DNA of 64,000 bases from the NCBI GenBank assembly GCA_964462035.1, contig CAYXAP010000054.1, positions 1 through 64,000 of the forward strand, written 5' to 3'. The notes beneath the pieces are model-generated. The model was not told the DNA's origin. It worked only from the letters and a program-made list of their open reading frames with translations, and ran no database searches. Both the position numbers and the translations under genes were made by a program. Below, piece by piece: positions 8,409 to 16,871 of the stretch (the first letter of the stretch is position 1; every line of letters begins with the position of its first letter). This stretch comes from UBA1660 sp964462035. GTDB taxonomy: Bacteria > Myxococcota_A > Polyangia > Polyangiales > Houyiibacteriaceae.

Positions 8409-9380
8409 TCACACGAAGCGGTCGGCGCCGGTGGTTCCTTCGCTCACGTGGTCGTCGGAGAAGCGGTAGGGCTCGTCGACCAGCCCGTCGATGCGCTCCA
8501 TGACCTCGTCGACCACCGCTTGGAACGCGCTCCGGTGGGTCTCCTCGTCGCTGCGGTCGAAAGGGGTGAAGGGCACGGCCGGCGCGACGCCTTCCCAGTG
8601 GGACGCTGGGATCGGCTCGCCGATCCGGTAGGTGATCGCGCCGGGCTTCGCGATGAACGAGCGGCTCGTGTAGACCTCGTCGCTCCCGCTGCACCCGACG
8701 GGCACGATCGTCGCGCCGAGGTGGAGCGCGATCTGGGCCAGCCCGATGTGTCCGCGCGACAGGCGCCGCGAGCGCGTGCCCTGGGGGAACACGAGCACGT
8801 CGAGGTTCGCGTCGAGGGCCTCTTCGTTCTTCTCGATGAAGCGCCCCATCATGCGCTGCATCAGTCGGTCGATCGCTTCGTGGTAGCCCTCGCGGCTCGG
8901 GTCGAAGTGGCGACCCAGGATGTCGCGGGGCTGCTCGAGGATCGCGGCGGGCACGTCGCCGACCACCGGCGCGAGGTCGTCCACCGCGTTCCGAAGCGCG
9001 CGGTACTCCTCCTTGGTGGGCTGGCGGCCGACGGTGTTCACGAAGTCTCGCGTGATCACGTAGCCGCGTGATGCGATGGGGATGTTGTTCGTCCAGCGCA
9101 TGAAGGCGCCCGACACGACACCCTCGTAGTTCTTCCCCTTCACCCAGGTCGCGGTGTAGCGACCGAACTCGCGGTGGAGGGTGTACTGGAAGGGCCAGTA
9201 GTTGAAGTTGTCGGTGTGGTTCATCGCGTAGATGACCGGCGACTCGGGGATCCGCTCGAGCCCCTCGACGCGCAGATCGACCTTTCGGTAGTCGAGGCGC
9301 AAGAAGCCCTCGGCGATGGCGCGCTGCAGCGGAGGTTTCGTACGTAGCCGCACGCGATCGTAGAGGGGGAGGGTGAGCAT
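8409..9380 (-). CDS. PlsC-like 1-acyl-glycerol-3-phosphate acyltransferase family protein
   Basis: The protein has about 323 residues and is a peripheral membrane enzyme of the lysophospholipid acyltransferase fold, which transfers acyl groups to glycerol-3-phosphate derivatives. Block I reads YAMNHTDNFNYWPF and block III reads VFPQGTRSRRLSRG (family FPEGTRS). Block I departs from the canonical H-X4-D: the residue five after His is Asn, while an Asp sits two after His, so the catalytic dyad may differ. ATG 9380 (MLTLPLYDRVRL) fits the family better than the in-frame ATG at 9425. It stands alone, convergent with the TPR lipoprotein and divergent from the permease. Confidence 0.8.
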   Translation of the reverse strand: MLTLPLYDRVRLRTKPPLQRAIAEGFLRLDYRKVDLRVEGLERIPESPVIYAMNHTDNFNYWPFQYTLHREFGRYTATWVKGKNYEGVVSGAFMRWTNNIPIASRGYVITRDFVNTVGRQPTKEEYRALRNAVDDLAPVVGDVPAAILEQPRDILGRHFDPSREGYHEAIDRLMQRMMGRFIEKNEEALDANLDVLVFPQGTRSRRLSRGHIGLAQIALHLGATIVPVGCSGSDEVYTSRSFIAKPGAITYRIGEPIPASHWEGVAPAVPFTPFDRSDEETHRSAFQAVVDEVMERIDGLVDEPYRFSDDHVSEGTTGADRFV

Positions 9381-9439
9381 CCCTCGGCAGTGGGGGTTGG
9401 CGGACCGGGGGTCAAGGACGATCACCGTTCACGGAGTGA

Positions 9440-9456
9440 TTGACAGCGCGTTGACA
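9440..9456. promoter_or_regulatory. tandem TTGACA boxes, 11-bp period
   Basis: TTGACA occurs at 9440-9445 and again at 9451-9456, one helical turn apart, in the intergenic region between the acyltransferase and permease. Neither copy is correctly spaced from TATACG (9500) to be its -35, so an operator is possible. Confidence 0.3.
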
Positions 9457-9499
9457 CGGAAGCGCGAGCGACGTTCTCCGCCGCCGAACGATTCCGGGG

Positions 9500-9505
9500 T
9501 ATACG
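9500..9505 (+). promoter_or_regulatory. -10-like element TATACG before permease
   Basis: TATACG ends 6 nt before ATG 9512, the same geometry as other leaderless-type starts here; the last position is G rather than T. Confidence 0.4.
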
Positions 9506-9511
9506 AACGCC

Positions 9512-11068
9512 ATGTCGCTGCTGCGGAAGAAGCCGCTCGCGCAGGTCGTCGAGGAAGCCGGCGATCCGAACCTCCATGAGCATGGACACGACGCCGTCGC
9601 CGGGGGTCTGAAACGCTCTCTCGGTGCGTTTCACCTCGCGATGCTAGGGGTCGGAGCGATCATCGGCGCCGGCATCTTCTCGCTCACGGGCACCGCCGCC
9701 GCACAGTACGCGGGGCCGGGCATCGTCTACAGCTTCGTGCTCGGCGGGGTGCTCTGCGCCTTCGCGGGCCTCTGCTACGCGGAGCTGGCCTCGATGATCC
9801 CCGTCGCCGGGTCGGCCTATGCCTACACCTACACGACGATGGGCGAGTTGATCGCCTGGATTGTCGGCTGGGATCTGATCCTCGAATACGCGTTCGGCGC
9901 CGTGACGGTATCGGTGGCCTGGAGCGGCTACGTCTACTCACTCGTCCACGACTCGCTGGGGGTCACGCTTCCGGATTGGGTGGTGCGCTTCACCCAAGGG
10001 CCCTGGGAGCAGGTCACCCTCGCCGACGGAAGCGAGGCGAGCGGCCTGTGGAACCTGCCCGCCACCTTCGTCGCCCTCGGCGCGACCGTCGTGCTCTACC
10101 GCGGCATCAAGGAGGCCGCGTGGGTGAACAACCTGATCGTGATCGTCAAGGTCGCGATCGTGCTCATCTTCATCGCGCTCGGTATCGGCGTGGTCTCGGA
10201 GCTGAACCTCTTCGCCGACCCGAACGCCGGGGGCCTGGGTGCGCTCGTGCCTCCGGTGGAGACGGTGATGGACCACGGCCGCGAGGTGACCCGCTACGGC
10301 TGGGGCATGGGTGGCGTGCTCACCGGTGCCGGCGTCGTCTTCTTCGCCTACATCGGCTTCGACGCCGTCAGCACCACGGCCCAGGAGACCCGCAACCCCT
10401 CGCGGGATCTGCCGATCGGGATCCTCACCTCGCTCCTGGTCTGCACGCTCCTCTACGTCGGTGTCGCGATCGTCCTCACCGGCGTCGTGCCCTACCAGGA
10501 GCTCGACGTCGCCGAGCCGATCGCCCTGGGCATCGACCGCATCGTGGAGCTCCGCGGCTGGGACCCGGGGGCGCGCAGCCTCTTCACCGCGACCATCAAG
10601 TTCGGCGCCATCGCGGGCCTCACCAGCGTGATCCTGGTGATGATCCTCGGGCAGACCCGGGTCTTCTACGCCATCGCTCGAGACGGTCTCCTGCCTTGGT
10701 TCGGCAAGACCCACCCGAAGTTCCACACGCCGCACGTGGGCACGACGGTCACCGGTGTCTTCATCGCCTTCTGCGCGGGGCTGATGCCGATCCACATCGT
10801 CGGCGAGCTGGTGAGCATCGGGACGCTGCTGGCATTCGTCGTCGTCTGCATCGGCGTGCCGCTTCTGCGACGCACCGAGCCGGATCACCCGCGCGCCTTC
10901 GCCGTGCGCTTCCCGAACGCCATCGGCTTCGCCGGCGCGGCCGCGTGCCTCTGGGTGATGATCGGCCTGCCGTGGGACACCTGGCTGCGGCTGCTGGTGT
11001 GGCTGCTGATCGGCTTCACGATCTACTTCACGTACGGCCGCAAGCACAGCAAGCTCGGCCGAAGCTGA
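9512..11068 (+). CDS. APC-superfamily cationic amino acid permease
   Basis: The protein has 518 residues with at least 12 hydrophobic segments. The first transmembrane segment holds the APC signature GVGAIIGAGIFSLTG (about residues 46-60), and a conserved segment GFDAVSTTAQETRNPSRDLP occurs mid-protein; both point to the CAT branch (TC 2.A.3.3), which imports amino acids with protons. The C-terminus is short and basic. It is a single-gene unit with its own putative promoter, convergent with the esterase, whose stop lies 4 nt away. The substrate cannot be read from the sequence. Confidence 0.92.
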   Translation: MSLLRKKPLAQVVEEAGDPNLHEHGHDAVAGGLKRSLGAFHLAMLGVGAIIGAGIFSLTGTAAAQYAGPGIVYSFVLGGVLCAFAGLCYAELASMIPVAGSAYAYTYTTMGELIAWIVGWDLILEYAFGAVTVSVAWSGYVYSLVHDSLGVTLPDWVVRFTQGPWEQVTLADGSEASGLWNLPATFVALGATVVLYRGIKEAAWVNNLIVIVKVAIVLIFIALGIGVVSELNLFADPNAGGLGALVPPVETVMDHGREVTRYGWGMGGVLTGAGVVFFAYIGFDAVSTTAQETRNPSRDLPIGILTSLLVCTLLYVGVAIVLTGVVPYQELDVAEPIALGIDRIVELRGWDPGARSLFTATIKFGAIAGLTSVILVMILGQTRVFYAIARDGLLPWFGKTHPKFHTPHVGTTVTGVFIAFCAGLMPIHIVGELVSIGTLLAFVVVCIGVPLLRRTEPDHPRAFAVRFPNAIGFAGAAACLWVMIGLPWDTWLRLLVWLLIGFTIYFTYGRKHSKLGRS

Positions 11069-11072
11069 ACGC

Positions 11073-11936
11073 TCAGAGGGACTCGAAGAAGTCCCAGAAG
11101 GCCGGCGCCGCCAGGTCGTCCTGGCGAGAGTGGTTCATGCCCGAGGTCTGGCACCAGACGACCGGGAGTCCATCGCGGCAGCCGTCGTAGGCTTCGCAGG
11201 GTGAAGGGTCGACCGCGCCGGTCGTGTCGCCACAGCCATTGCGCTCCAGGTGTGCATCGCGCGCCCGCACGCTGGCGCCGATGTCGACGGTGGTGTCGTT
11301 CTCGTCATGGATCAGGAGCGCCGCCGTGGCGCCGACGCAGTCGCGTCCGGGCTGACCGCCGGCGATCGTCGCCACTCCTCGCAGCTGGTCGCCACGGTTG
11401 CACGCGAGCTGATGGGTCATGAACGCGCCACCCGAGTACCCCGCGGCGAAGCGGCGGTCGGGATCCGCGCAATAGGTGGCCTCGATCTCCGCGACGAGCG
11501 CGTCGAAGAAGAGCACGTCCGGGCCTTCGCTCATGGTGTCCCAGCAACGGTCGACCGCGCGACCGCGGACCACGATGGCGTCGGCGCCGGACTCCCGCTG
11601 GGTCGGTACGTTGTTGTTCTCGCGCATCGGGCCGTCCGAGCAGCCGTGGAACTGATAGACGACCGGGTAGCGGCGGTCCGGGTCGTAGCCCTCCGGGAGC
11701 CACACGGCCCAGTCGCGCGTCGCGCCGCCGACCTCGAGGGTCTGCAGCACGAACTCGCCGGTCGCGATCGTGGGCGCCCGACCGCAGCCGTCGGTGCCGA
11801 CTGGTGGACCGCCGTCCGACCCCATCCCCGCGTCCGCCGGCATCGTGTCGCCGGGCGCGGTGTCCGAGTCGCCCTCGTCGTCGTCGCCGCAGGCCAAGGT
11901 CAGGGAGAGAGCGAGGGTGAGCAGCGTTCGCATCAT
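11073..11936 (-). CDS. secreted esterase lipoprotein (PHB-depolymerase/LpqC-like)
   Basis: The protein has about 287 residues. The signal peptide ends in a lipobox (LSLTLAC), followed by an Asp/Gly-rich linker. The alpha/beta-hydrolase domain shows the oxyanion strand VVYQFHGC, nucleophile elbow GYSGGAFMTHQL, an Asp in LIHDENDTTV and a His in MNHSRQDD, giving a Ser-Asp-His triad like the COG3509 esterase/feruloyl-esterase family. Several Cys probably form disulfides. The start is ATG 11936, because TATGCT (11949-11944) lies 7 nt upstream. An in-frame ATG at 11948 with GGAGGG only 3 nt before it is the alternative. Confidence 0.82.
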   Translation of the reverse strand: MMRTLLTLALSLTLACGDDDEGDSDTAPGDTMPADAGMGSDGGPPVGTDGCGRAPTIATGEFVLQTLEVGGATRDWAVWLPEGYDPDRRYPVVYQFHGCSDGPMRENNNVPTQRESGADAIVVRGRAVDRCWDTMSEGPDVLFFDALVAEIEATYCADPDRRFAAGYSGGAFMTHQLACNRGDQLRGVATIAGGQPGRDCVGATAALLIHDENDTTVDIGASVRARDAHLERNGCGDTTGAVDPSPCEAYDGCRDGLPVVWCQTSGMNHSRQDDLAAPAFWDFFESL

Positions 11937-11973
11937 GGTGCGGAGCATATGCCCTCCGGGGGGGCGGTGTCCC

Positions 11974-12942
11974 TCAGCTTCGGCGCTCCAGGGCTCGCAT
12001 TCGCTTCCGCACCCACGGCGAGCACGCCTCGCCGCTGAAGAGCGCCTCTCGAAACCACCGACGCGCGGCGTCGCGTTGGTGTTGGCGAGGCCACCAGGCG
12101 ATGATCTCCGCCTCTGGGAGCTCCACCGGTGGGGTGAGCACTCGGAGGCCGTAGAGCTGCTTCGCTCGCTCCGCGATCGTGCCCGCGATCGTGCACACCA
12201 TGTCCGAGCCGTGGACCACCAGCGGCGCCGCGGCGAAGTGCGGTACGCGCAGCGCGACGCGCCGTCCGAGCCCTTCGGCGGCCAGGGCCCGATCCACCGC
12301 CCCGAGCGCCTGCCCTTCGATCGACACCAAGAGGTGGTCGAGCGACACGTAGCGCTCGAGGCTCAGGCGCCCACGCACCGTGGGGTGGTCCTTCCGCACG
12401 ATCACCTTGAAGGGATCGCGAAAGAGCGTTCGCTGCATGAGCACCGCAGGCATCGACATGGTGCCGCCGCCCAGCACGAAGTCGATCTCGCCGGCGACGA
12501 GCCGCCGGACCGAGCGCGGCTCGAAACGTTCGACGCTCAGCCGGACCCCGGGCGCGTGTCGGCGAAGGAAGGCGAGGAGCTCCGGGAGCATCGCCAGCTC
12601 GAAGTAGTCGAAGGTCGCGATGCGGAGCTGCAGCTCCGCCGTCTTCGGGTCGAAGTCCACCGGGGCGGTGAGCGCGCGCCCGAGCTCCGTGAGCAGCGGC
12701 GGGAGCGAGGACGCGAGCTGCTCCGCGCGGGGGGTCGGCGCCATCCCCCGGCCGGCCGGGATCAGCAGCGGGTCGTCCAGCACGTCACGGAGCTTGGCCA
12801 GCGAGTGGCTCATCGCCGACTGCGAGACGTTCATCCGCGCCGCGGCGCCGCTCACGCTCTGCTCCTGGAGCAGGGCAGCCAGCGCGGGGAGCAGGTTCAG
12901 GTTCACGCCGCGCAGGCTCTCGGTGGACTCGCGATCACTCAT
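11974..12942 (-). CDS. LysR-family transcriptional regulator
   Basis: The protein has 322 residues. The N-terminal winged helix-turn-helix (about 12-72) contains NVSQSAMSHSLAKLRDVLDD, the LysR DNA-reading helix. Residues ~95-300 form the LysR substrate-binding domain; the sequence is closest in feel to NodD/SyrM-like members that recognise aromatic inducers, which is only an impression. ATG 12942 is 57 nt from the divergent gene's first ATG (13000), and the gap holds a perfect ATACTA-N8-TAGTAT palindrome. By the usual LysR arrangement it represses itself and controls the SDR/hydrolase fusion. Confidence 0.92.
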   Translation of the reverse strand: MSDRESTESLRGVNLNLLPALAALLQEQSVSGAAARMNVSQSAMSHSLAKLRDVLDDPLLIPAGRGMAPTPRAEQLASSLPPLLTELGRALTAPVDFDPKTAELQLRIATFDYFELAMLPELLAFLRRHAPGVRLSVERFEPRSVRRLVAGEIDFVLGGGTMSMPAVLMQRTLFRDPFKVIVRKDHPTVRGRLSLERYVSLDHLLVSIEGQALGAVDRALAAEGLGRRVALRVPHFAAAPLVVHGSDMVCTIAGTIAERAKQLYGLRVLTPPVELPEAEIIAWWPRQHQRDAARRWFREALFSGEACSPWVRKRMRALERRS

Positions 12943-12960
12943 ACTAGCTATGAATAGTAT
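12941..12960. promoter_or_regulatory. palindromic LysR-type operator with divergent -10 elements
   Basis: ATACTA-N8-TAGTAT is a perfect inverted repeat with a nested CTAT-GA-ATAG. It is markedly AT-rich against the surroundings and fits the T-N11-A logic of LysR boxes. TAGTAT (12955-12960) can serve as the -10 for the plus gene and TACTAT (12959-12954) for lysR, so binding would block or reposition both promoters. Confidence 0.65.
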
Positions 12961-12972
12961 GAGTTTTCGGTC

Positions 12973-14886
12973 ATGGCCGTCCGCTCCCATGCTCTGCCCA
13001 TGACGATTCGAGCAGACAGCGTGGTGACGGGCGGTACGGGGTTCCTGGGGCGGTGGTTGGTGGCCGCGCTCACCCGAGAGGGACGAGAGGTGGCCGTGCT
13101 GGCGCGCGGTGGGGCCGAGCGCGCTCCCGAGCTCGAAGCCTTCGTCGACGCGCACGGCGGAGACGCCACACGACTGACGCTCGTGCATGCCGACCTGGCC
13201 GCGCCGGAGCTGGCCCTCGCCGACTCCATCGAAGGTGTGCGCGACGTCTATCACCTCGGCGCGGTCTTCGGCTTCGGGCTCGAGCGCGAACGGACCCGAG
13301 CCGTCAACGTCGGCGGCGCGCTCGCGCTCGCGGCGTGGGCCCGCGCGCAGCCGGGGCTCCGCCGTTTCGTGGAGCTCGGGGGCTACCGAATGACGAAGAT
13401 GCCGCAGTGGCTCCTCGACGCGCCCCGGCCACTGCCGACGCCGATCGTCGATCGGCTCTATGGACACTACGGGGCGTACGAAGCCTCGAAGTACGAGTCC
13501 CACCTGATGCTCGAGCGCTTCGCGGCCGAGCACGCGATGCCCTTCACCGCGGTCCATCCCTCGACGGTCATCGGCAGCTCGGCGACCGGAGAGAGCTCGC
13601 AGGTCACCGGCCTCGGTGAGATCGTCGAACGGCTCTGGCGGGGAACGATGCCGGCGCTCGCGGGGTCGCGCGAGACGTGGGTGCCGCTGGTCACGGTCGA
13701 CTTCCTCGCGGACTTCCTGGTGTCCGTGCCGACCCGGCCCGAGACCGTCGGGCAGGAGCTCACGGTGCTCGATCGGCGCACGCCGAAGCTCCCGGAGCTG
13801 GTGGCTCGCATCGGCGACCACCTCGGTGTCCCCGTGCCCGAGCGCCTGGTGTCGGTCGGGCTCCTGCGGAAGCTCCCGAGCGCGCTGACCGGCGTGGAGC
13901 GCGAGACGCTCACCTTCCTGAGCGAGGACGACTACGACACCGCGTCGGCCGAGGCGCACGCGGCGGCGGTGGGCCTCGTCATGCCCGACACCGACGTGGC
14001 GACCGGGCGGTGGGTCACGCACCTGGCGGCGACCGACTTCGCTCGCGAGCCGCTCCACGAGCGTGCGCGCTTTCACTCCGCTGGTGGCTCACGGAGCTTC
14101 GCGACCGGAGACGTTCGCACGGCGGACACCGTCTTCCTGCACGGCCTCCCTTGGGACGGCGAGAGCGGCCGAGAGCTCGCTCGGCTCCTTCCGGGCGATG
14201 TCGCTCGGGTCGACTTGCCGGGCATGGGGCGCTCCTCGCGCGCGACCGTCCCTCACACCGAGTGGCTCGAGGCTCTGCTCGCGGATCGGGACACGCCCGT
14301 TCATCTCGTCGCCCACTCGCTCTCGACCGGGACCGCCCTTCGCTACGCCACGTCGAATCCGGACGGGGTTCGACGCCTCACGTTGATCTCTCCCTTCTTC
14401 CTGCAGCGGCGAGCCCCCTGGTACCTGCGCTGCGCGGCGCTCACGGGCCGGGTGCTCCGCAGTGGTGACGTGGGCGCGCTGCAGCGGCGGCTACTCGGTC
14501 GGGGCGGTGAACTCTCGCCTGCGGTGGTCAGCGCGCACCGGAGCCTCGCGCGGAGAGGCGTCGCCAAGACCGTCGCGCAGGCGCTCGCTCGCGCGTCTCA
14601 TCCGCGCGAGCGAGCCGAGCTGCGGGTGCTGCTCGACCGGTGCGCCCACCCAGTGCAGCTGATTCACGGGGAGCGCGACCCGCTCCTGGACGTACCGGAG
14701 GGCTCGACCGTCGTCACCATCGCCGACGCTGGCCACGATCCGCACGTGGTGCGGCCGAACGCCGTGGCCGAAGCCATGGGCGATCGAGCGCAGGGCGGCC
14801 GACCCTCACCGCTCGTGGAGGCTCAGGGCTCGCAGGACTCGCCTTCGAGCAGCGGTTCGAGCGCGTCGAGGATGCTCCCGAAGTAG
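12973..14886 (+). CDS. fusion of NAD(P)-dependent epimerase/dehydratase (SDR) and alpha/beta-hydrolase
   Basis: The protein has 637 residues and two enzymes in one chain. Residues ~15-360 are an extended SDR: the nucleotide motif GGTGFLGRWL and the active-site YEASK (Tyr-x3-Lys) are intact. Residues ~375-610 are an alpha/beta-hydrolase with HGLPWDG (oxyanion region), nucleophile elbow VAHSLSTG, Asp in HGERDPLL and His in DAGHDPHV. An SDR followed by a hydrolase suggests sequential reduction or oxidation and ester or thioester cleavage of one substrate. ATG 12973 is close to the TAGTAT promoter; ATG 13000 (MTIRADSVV) fits the SDR N-terminus better and is an equal alternative. The last ~20 residues overlap the convergent VWA gene. 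Confidence 0.85.
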   Translation: MAVRSHALPMTIRADSVVTGGTGFLGRWLVAALTREGREVAVLARGGAERAPELEAFVDAHGGDATRLTLVHADLAAPELALADSIEGVRDVYHLGAVFGFGLERERTRAVNVGGALALAAWARAQPGLRRFVELGGYRMTKMPQWLLDAPRPLPTPIVDRLYGHYGAYEASKYESHLMLERFAAEHAMPFTAVHPSTVIGSSATGESSQVTGLGEIVERLWRGTMPALAGSRETWVPLVTVDFLADFLVSVPTRPETVGQELTVLDRRTPKLPELVARIGDHLGVPVPERLVSVGLLRKLPSALTGVERETLTFLSEDDYDTASAEAHAAAVGLVMPDTDVATGRWVTHLAATDFAREPLHERARFHSAGGSRSFATGDVRTADTVFLHGLPWDGESGRELARLLPGDVARVDLPGMGRSSRATVPHTEWLEALLADRDTPVHLVAHSLSTGTALRYATSNPDGVRRLTLISPFFLQRRAPWYLRCAALTGRVLRSGDVGALQRRLLGRGGELSPAVVSAHRSLARRGVAKTVAQALARASHPRERAELRVLLDRCAHPVQLIHGERDPLLDVPEGSTVVTIADAGHDPHVVRPNAVAEAMGDRAQGGRPSPLVEAQGSQDSPSSSGSSASRMLPK

Positions 14887-16082
14887 CTTCCGTAGTCGGC
14901 GTCGCAGATCGAGCCGAGCACCGAGTGGCCACCCTGTTCCTCGAAGAGCTTCGAGAGCTCCACGAAGCGAGGCGCGGGCTGTGCCGAGGTTCCCGGCGAC
15001 TCGCACGCCGGTGTGAAGCTCACGCTCGTCTCTGGGTCGATGACGAACTGCTGCGACTCGTCCGCGAGGATCGTGTCCCAGTCTTCGCCGATGAGCGAGG
15101 GCGGCACTCCGACGAGCGGCGCGAAGATCACGTCGGTGTCGCGGGTACCACGGACGTAGGTGAGCATCGTGTCCACGTAGCGGCTGACCGGATGGAGCGC
15201 GGTGTCCGCGTACTCGCCACAGCGCGTGTTCGCGTTGGTGAAGTCTCCGCCGTAGGTGGCGCTGGATGGATTGAAGAGCTCGAGGTCGGACGCGGAGCAG
15301 TCCGACTCGTCGGTCACCACCGAGACGATCAGCACCGAGCCCTCGCGCAGGAATCCGTCGTTCGGTCCATCGGCCTTGCCACGATCGATCGCGGCGGTGG
15401 TGCTCGGGACGAGCGCGCGCGCCATCGCCTCGAGCTGTTGCTCGAAGCCGCAGCCGGTGAGACCGACACTCGCGAGGCAGGTCAGGTCGTCCGCGAGCGC
15501 ATTGATCCCGACCGTCGGGTCATAGGTGAGGAAGCGTTGCTCGAACATCGCATCACAGCTCGCGGCGCCGTCCCGGGTCTCGTTCAGGAGGACTCCGTCG
15601 TCGCCGGGCATGACGCAGGTGCCGCCTGGAATCATCGCCGGGCCCGCACCGATGTCGGTGGTGATCACGCCCACGTGGAGGTCCTCGACGGGCGCGAACG
15701 CGCCGATCGTTCCCTCCGCGTCGCGGCCCAGCGCGAGCGCTTCGAGGAGCCCACGAACGCTGTCTTTGAGGCGGTTCTGTTCTTCGAACATGGACATCGA
15801 GTTGTCGACGACCAGCAGCAGGTCGACGGGCCGCTGCGGTTCCGGCACGCAAGCGTCGGTGGGCATGTCCGCGACGAGCATGTCGGTGACGAGCATGTCG
15901 GGCACCGAAAGGTCCGCGACCCCCATGTCCGCTTCCGGGTCGGGGTAGCAGCGTTGGTCCGAGTGGCAGGACCAGCCCTCGGGGCACCCGTCGGAGTCCG
16001 TGCACGAGTAGAAGCCGGGCTCCGGATCGAAGCAGCCGACCACGAGCCCGAGGGAGGCCAACATCAGCGAACCCAGCCGCAT
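14823..16082 (-). CDS. VWA-domain lipoprotein
   Basis: The protein has 419 residues. The signal peptide ends LGLVVGC (lipobox, Cys about 17), followed by a Cys-rich EGF-like segment (CTDSDGCPEGWSC) and a repetitive Asp/Met linker (VPDMLVTDMLVADMP). The von Willebrand A domain begins at DLLLVVDNSMSM, where DNSMS is an intact DxSxS MIDAS metal site. Such surface VWA lipoproteins are common in myxobacteria; ligands are unknown. ATG 16082 overlaps the stop of the upstream TPR gene, so the two are translationally coupled. The 3' end overlaps the convergent SDR/hydrolase gene by 64 bp. Confidence 0.88.
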   Translation of the reverse strand: MRLGSLMLASLGLVVGCFDPEPGFYSCTDSDGCPEGWSCHSDQRCYPDPEADMGVADLSVPDMLVTDMLVADMPTDACVPEPQRPVDLLLVVDNSMSMFEEQNRLKDSVRGLLEALALGRDAEGTIGAFAPVEDLHVGVITTDIGAGPAMIPGGTCVMPGDDGVLLNETRDGAASCDAMFEQRFLTYDPTVGINALADDLTCLASVGLTGCGFEQQLEAMARALVPSTTAAIDRGKADGPNDGFLREGSVLIVSVVTDESDCSASDLELFNPSSATYGGDFTNANTRCGEYADTALHPVSRYVDTMLTYVRGTRDTDVIFAPLVGVPPSLIGEDWDTILADESQQFVIDPETSVSFTPACESPGTSAQPAPRFVELSKLFEEQGGHSVLGSICDADYGSYFGSILDALEPLLEGESCEP

Positions 16083-16819
16083 CAGAAGCTCCCCGTGAGC
16101 GAGAGGTTCGCCGGACCGATGCGTAGGGCGACCTCGTCGTCGCCATCTCCCGAGCTCGCGACGAGCACCAATCCGACCGTCGCCAGCACCGCTCCGACGG
16201 CGAGCAGACCGATGCCGAATCCGGTCCGTCGGTCCGCGCGCGCGGCATCATCGGATACGTCGGTCCAGGGCGTGCCCTCGTCGACGTCGGTCGCGGCGTT
16301 GCGGCTCGACGCCGCCAGCCCGAAGGAGAGCGCGCCACCCGCGAGCATGGCGAAGCCACCAGCGGCGAGGCCCCACGCGAGGCCCTTGCTCGAGCTCTCC
16401 TCCTCCACGGGCTCGGGCGGCGGCACCGGCGTGGTGTCTCGCACCTCTTCCCGCGTCTGGTCCCGCTGCTGCTCCTGCTCACGGAGTAGGCGAAGCCGCC
16501 CTTCCACGTTGGCCCGGAGCGACGACTCGGGGAGCTGCTCGAGGAAGCGCTCGTAGGCCTCGATCGCTCGGGCATCGATCCGAAGCCGCTCGGCGGTCGT
16601 CCCGATGTTGTACAGGAGCTCCGGTCGCTCGCTCAGCTCGTACGCGCGCTCGAAGTGTTCGAGGGCCTCCTCGAAGCGCCCGCCCTGGAACGCAGCCTCG
16701 CCCGCCAGGAAGAGGCCACGCGCTTCGCTGTCCTCGTCGCCCTGCGCGGCCGCGGGGCTGGCCCCGAGCACGAGACCGCAAAGCAGCAGTGGCACGGAGA
16801 ATCTCAGGAGTTGGCTCAT
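16082..16819 (-). CDS. exported TPR protein with C-terminal transmembrane helices
   Basis: The protein has 245 residues. A Sec signal peptide (about 1-25, ending PAAAQG) precedes TPR units at about 28-105 (FEEALEHFERAYELSERPEL is typical), a Gln/Arg-rich coiled segment, a Pro/Glu linker and two hydrophobic helices (about 150-175 and 205-228). The architecture matches the PEGA/TPR protein at 4401. ATG 16819 follows the TACGAT element by 10 nt; an in-frame ATG at 16831 overlaps that element. The stop overlaps the start of the VWA lipoprotein, so they form an operon. Confidence 0.82.
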   Translation of the reverse strand: MSQLLRFSVPLLLCGLVLGASPAAAQGDEDSEARGLFLAGEAAFQGGRFEEALEHFERAYELSERPELLYNIGTTAERLRIDARAIEAYERFLEQLPESSLRANVEGRLRLLREQEQQRDQTREEVRDTTPVPPPEPVEEESSSKGLAWGLAAGGFAMLAGGALSFGLAASSRNAATDVDEGTPWTDVSDDAARADRRTGFGIGLLAVGAVLATVGLVLVASSGDGDDEVALRIGPANLSLTGSF

Positions 16820-16829
16820 ATCGGCACGC

Positions 16830-16835
16830 ATCGTA
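16830..16835 (-). promoter_or_regulatory. -10-like element TACGAT
   Basis: TACGAT lies 10 nt before ATG 16819. A sigma-54-like element further upstream offers an alternative promoter for the same operon. Confidence 0.35.
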
Positions 16836-16844
16836 CCAACATTC

Positions 16845-16861
16845 TGCGACGAGTGTGCCAA
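16845..16861 (-). promoter_or_regulatory. candidate sigma-54 (-24/-12) promoter
   Basis: On the minus strand TTGGCACACTCGTCGCA has GG and GC separated by exactly 10 nt and matches most positions of the consensus YTGGCACG-N4-TTGCW. It lies about 26 nt upstream of the TPR/VWA operon start. No activator site was identified. Confidence 0.35.
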
Positions 16862-16871
16862 CCCGCCCCCG

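Noticed and set aside
9451..9479. TTGACA at 9451 as a -35 for the permease
   Set aside because: No -10-like hexamer at 16-18 nt; the TATACG element is 43 nt away.
12973..14886. Frameshifted pair of separate genes instead of a fusion
   Set aside because: The reading frame is continuous through both domains with no stop and a normal linker.
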